The translations under genes were made by a program, and so were the position numbers. Below are positions 5,521 to 6,087 of a DNA stretch of 6,087 bases, one piece after another. The DNA lies in the NCBI GenBank assembly GCA_021201515.1, contig JAJQET010000184.1:1-6087 (forward strand), written 5' to 3'. The notes below the pieces were generated by a model, which was given only the letters and a program-made list of their open reading frames with translations, was not told the DNA's origin and ran no database searches. Origin of the DNA: Clostridiales bacterium (GTDB taxonomy: Bacteria; Bacillota; Clostridia; Oscillospirales; Oscillospiraceae). Position 1 is the first letter of the stretch. The number at the start of each line of letters is the position of its first letter.

Positions 5521-5552
5521 CGCCCCTTTCGGGATTTTACCCGAAAGGGGCG
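5521..5552. repeat. Perfect 13-base-pair dyad upstream of the ychF promoter
   Basis: The arm at 5521-5533 (CGCCCCTTTCGGG) is the exact reverse complement of 5540-5552, with the loop ATTTTA. Ts lie on the left (5512-5517) and As on the right (5553-5557), so on neither strand does a T tract follow the stem as a Rho-independent terminator needs. It ends 8 bases before the ychF -35. It may end GNAT transcription by an atypical route or act as an upstream binding site; both are inferences. Confidence 0.5.
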
Positions 5553-5560
5553 AAAAACAC

Positions 5561-5589
5561 TTGCAAACCGCCGCCCTTTTGCGTATACT
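5561..5589 (+). promoter_or_regulatory. Sigma-A-type promoter of ychF
   Basis: The -35 is TTGCAA (5561-5566) and the -10 is TATACT (5584-5589), with a 17-base spacer. The predicted start near 5596 gives a leader of about 84 bases. The leader holds a small hairpin, GAGCCG (5622-5627) with CGGCTC (5635-5640). Confidence 0.78.
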
Positions 5590-5679
5590 GAAAAGGTGAA
5601 TTACTTTATGCAATATGCCGTGAGCCGCATCCGCCGGCTCCCGCCCTGTTGCCTTGAAACGGAAGGAAGTATCCCCTCT

Positions 5680-6087
5680 ATGAAATTAGGAATCGTGGGT
5701 CTGCCCAATGTCGGGAAGAGCACCCTTTTCAACGCCATCACCAGCACCAAAAACGCCCAGGCCGCCAACTATCCCTTCTGCACCATCGAACCCAACACCG
5801 GCGTGGTGCCGGTGCCCGATGCGCGGCTGGACAAGCTGGCGGAGATCTGGCAGCCCAACAAAAAGACCCCCGCCGTGGTGGAGTTTGTGGACATCGCCGG
5901 TCTGGTAAAGGGGGCCAGCGAGGGCGCTGGGCTGGGCAACCGGTTCCTGGGCCACATCCGGGAGTGCGACGCCATCGTCCATGTGGTGCGCTGCTTTGAC
6001 GATGACAACATCATTCATGTGGTGGAGGACGCCACCAAGCCGGTGGCGGTGGACCCGGACGGCGACATCGAGTGCATCGACATGGAG
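5680..6087 (+). CDS. ychF: Redox-regulated/Obg-like ATPase YchF, N-terminal part (truncated by the window edge)
   Basis: The first 136 residues are visible. YchF is a TRAFAC-class P-loop protein related to Obg that prefers ATP over GTP and associates with ribosomes; in bacteria it has been linked to stress and oxidative-stress responses. Visible motifs are the P-loop GLPNVGKST (7-15), [10 protein letters not shown] (30-39) in the switch I region, and [20 protein letters not shown] (71-90), which contains the G3 motif and is close to the family signature. [14 protein letters not shown] (101-114) is also typical. The nucleotide-specificity motif and the TGS domain lie beyond the window. ATG 5680 matches the universal [10 protein letters not shown] start and has GGAAGGA at 5661-5667 upstream. 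An in-frame ATG at 5608 would add 24 residues unlike the family, so it is not used here. The gene follows its own promoter. Confidence 0.95.
   Translation, partial: MKLGIVGLPNVGKSTLFNAITSTKNAQAANYPFCTIEPNTGVVPVPDARLDKLAEIWQPNKKTPAVVEFVDIAGLVKGASEGAGLGNRFLGHIRECDAIVHVVRCFDDDNIIHVVEDATKPVAVDPDGDIECIDME

Noticed and set aside
1..6087. Defence island, CRISPR array, prophage or biosynthetic cluster
   Set aside because: Apart from the MNT-HEPN fusion there are no defence, phage, transposase or biosynthetic genes, and no repeat-spacer pattern was seen.

Overview
The window looks like a chromosomal segment of a GC-rich Firmicute, most likely a gut Clostridia member of the Oscillospiraceae type (inference). 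The reasons are sigma-A-like promoters with 17-base spacers, strong AGGAGG-type ribosome binding sites, a clostridial-looking MurC, and heavy G/C at third codon positions in the housekeeping genes. It reads as ordinary core genome rather than a mobile or defence island. I see no insertion sequence, integrase, tRNA, rRNA or CRISPR array.

Layout, left to right. Positions 1-267 hold the C-terminal part of a membrane CTP-dependent lipid kinase of the SEC59/DGK1/VTE5 type. Positions 374-1045 hold a single-polypeptide fusion of a minimal nucleotidyltransferase (MntA-like) and a HEPN-fold HI0074-type domain (HepT-like). These two are normally separate genes of a toxin-antitoxin-like pair. Positions 1273-2676 hold murC (peptidoglycan precursor synthesis), closed by a strong hairpin terminator shared with a convergent small gene of unknown function at 2752-3177 on the minus strand. 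That small gene is divergent from glgA (glycogen synthase, 3385-4791). A GNAT acetyltransferase follows at 4910-5413. The window ends inside ychF (5680 onward, Obg-like P-loop ATPase).

The genes do not form one pathway. Most appear to be transcribed from their own promoters: the fusion, murC, glgA and ychF each have a recognisable promoter, and all four have a -35 of the form TTGC(C/A)A with exactly 17 bases before the -10. The GNAT gene is the exception. It has no convincing promoter, sits behind a glgA terminator with a poor T tract, and uses more A/T at third codon positions, so it may depend on read-through and may be a later arrival.

The most interesting item is the fused MntA-HepT-like protein. 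Both catalytic signatures are intact (GSX10DXD and RX4HXY), and a perfect 7-base dyad is centred on its extended -10 promoter element. Secondary points are the uncharacterised 141-residue minus-strand gene, repeats in the glgA leader, a hairpin next to the murC ribosome binding site, and a 13-base-pair perfect dyad just upstream of the ychF promoter.
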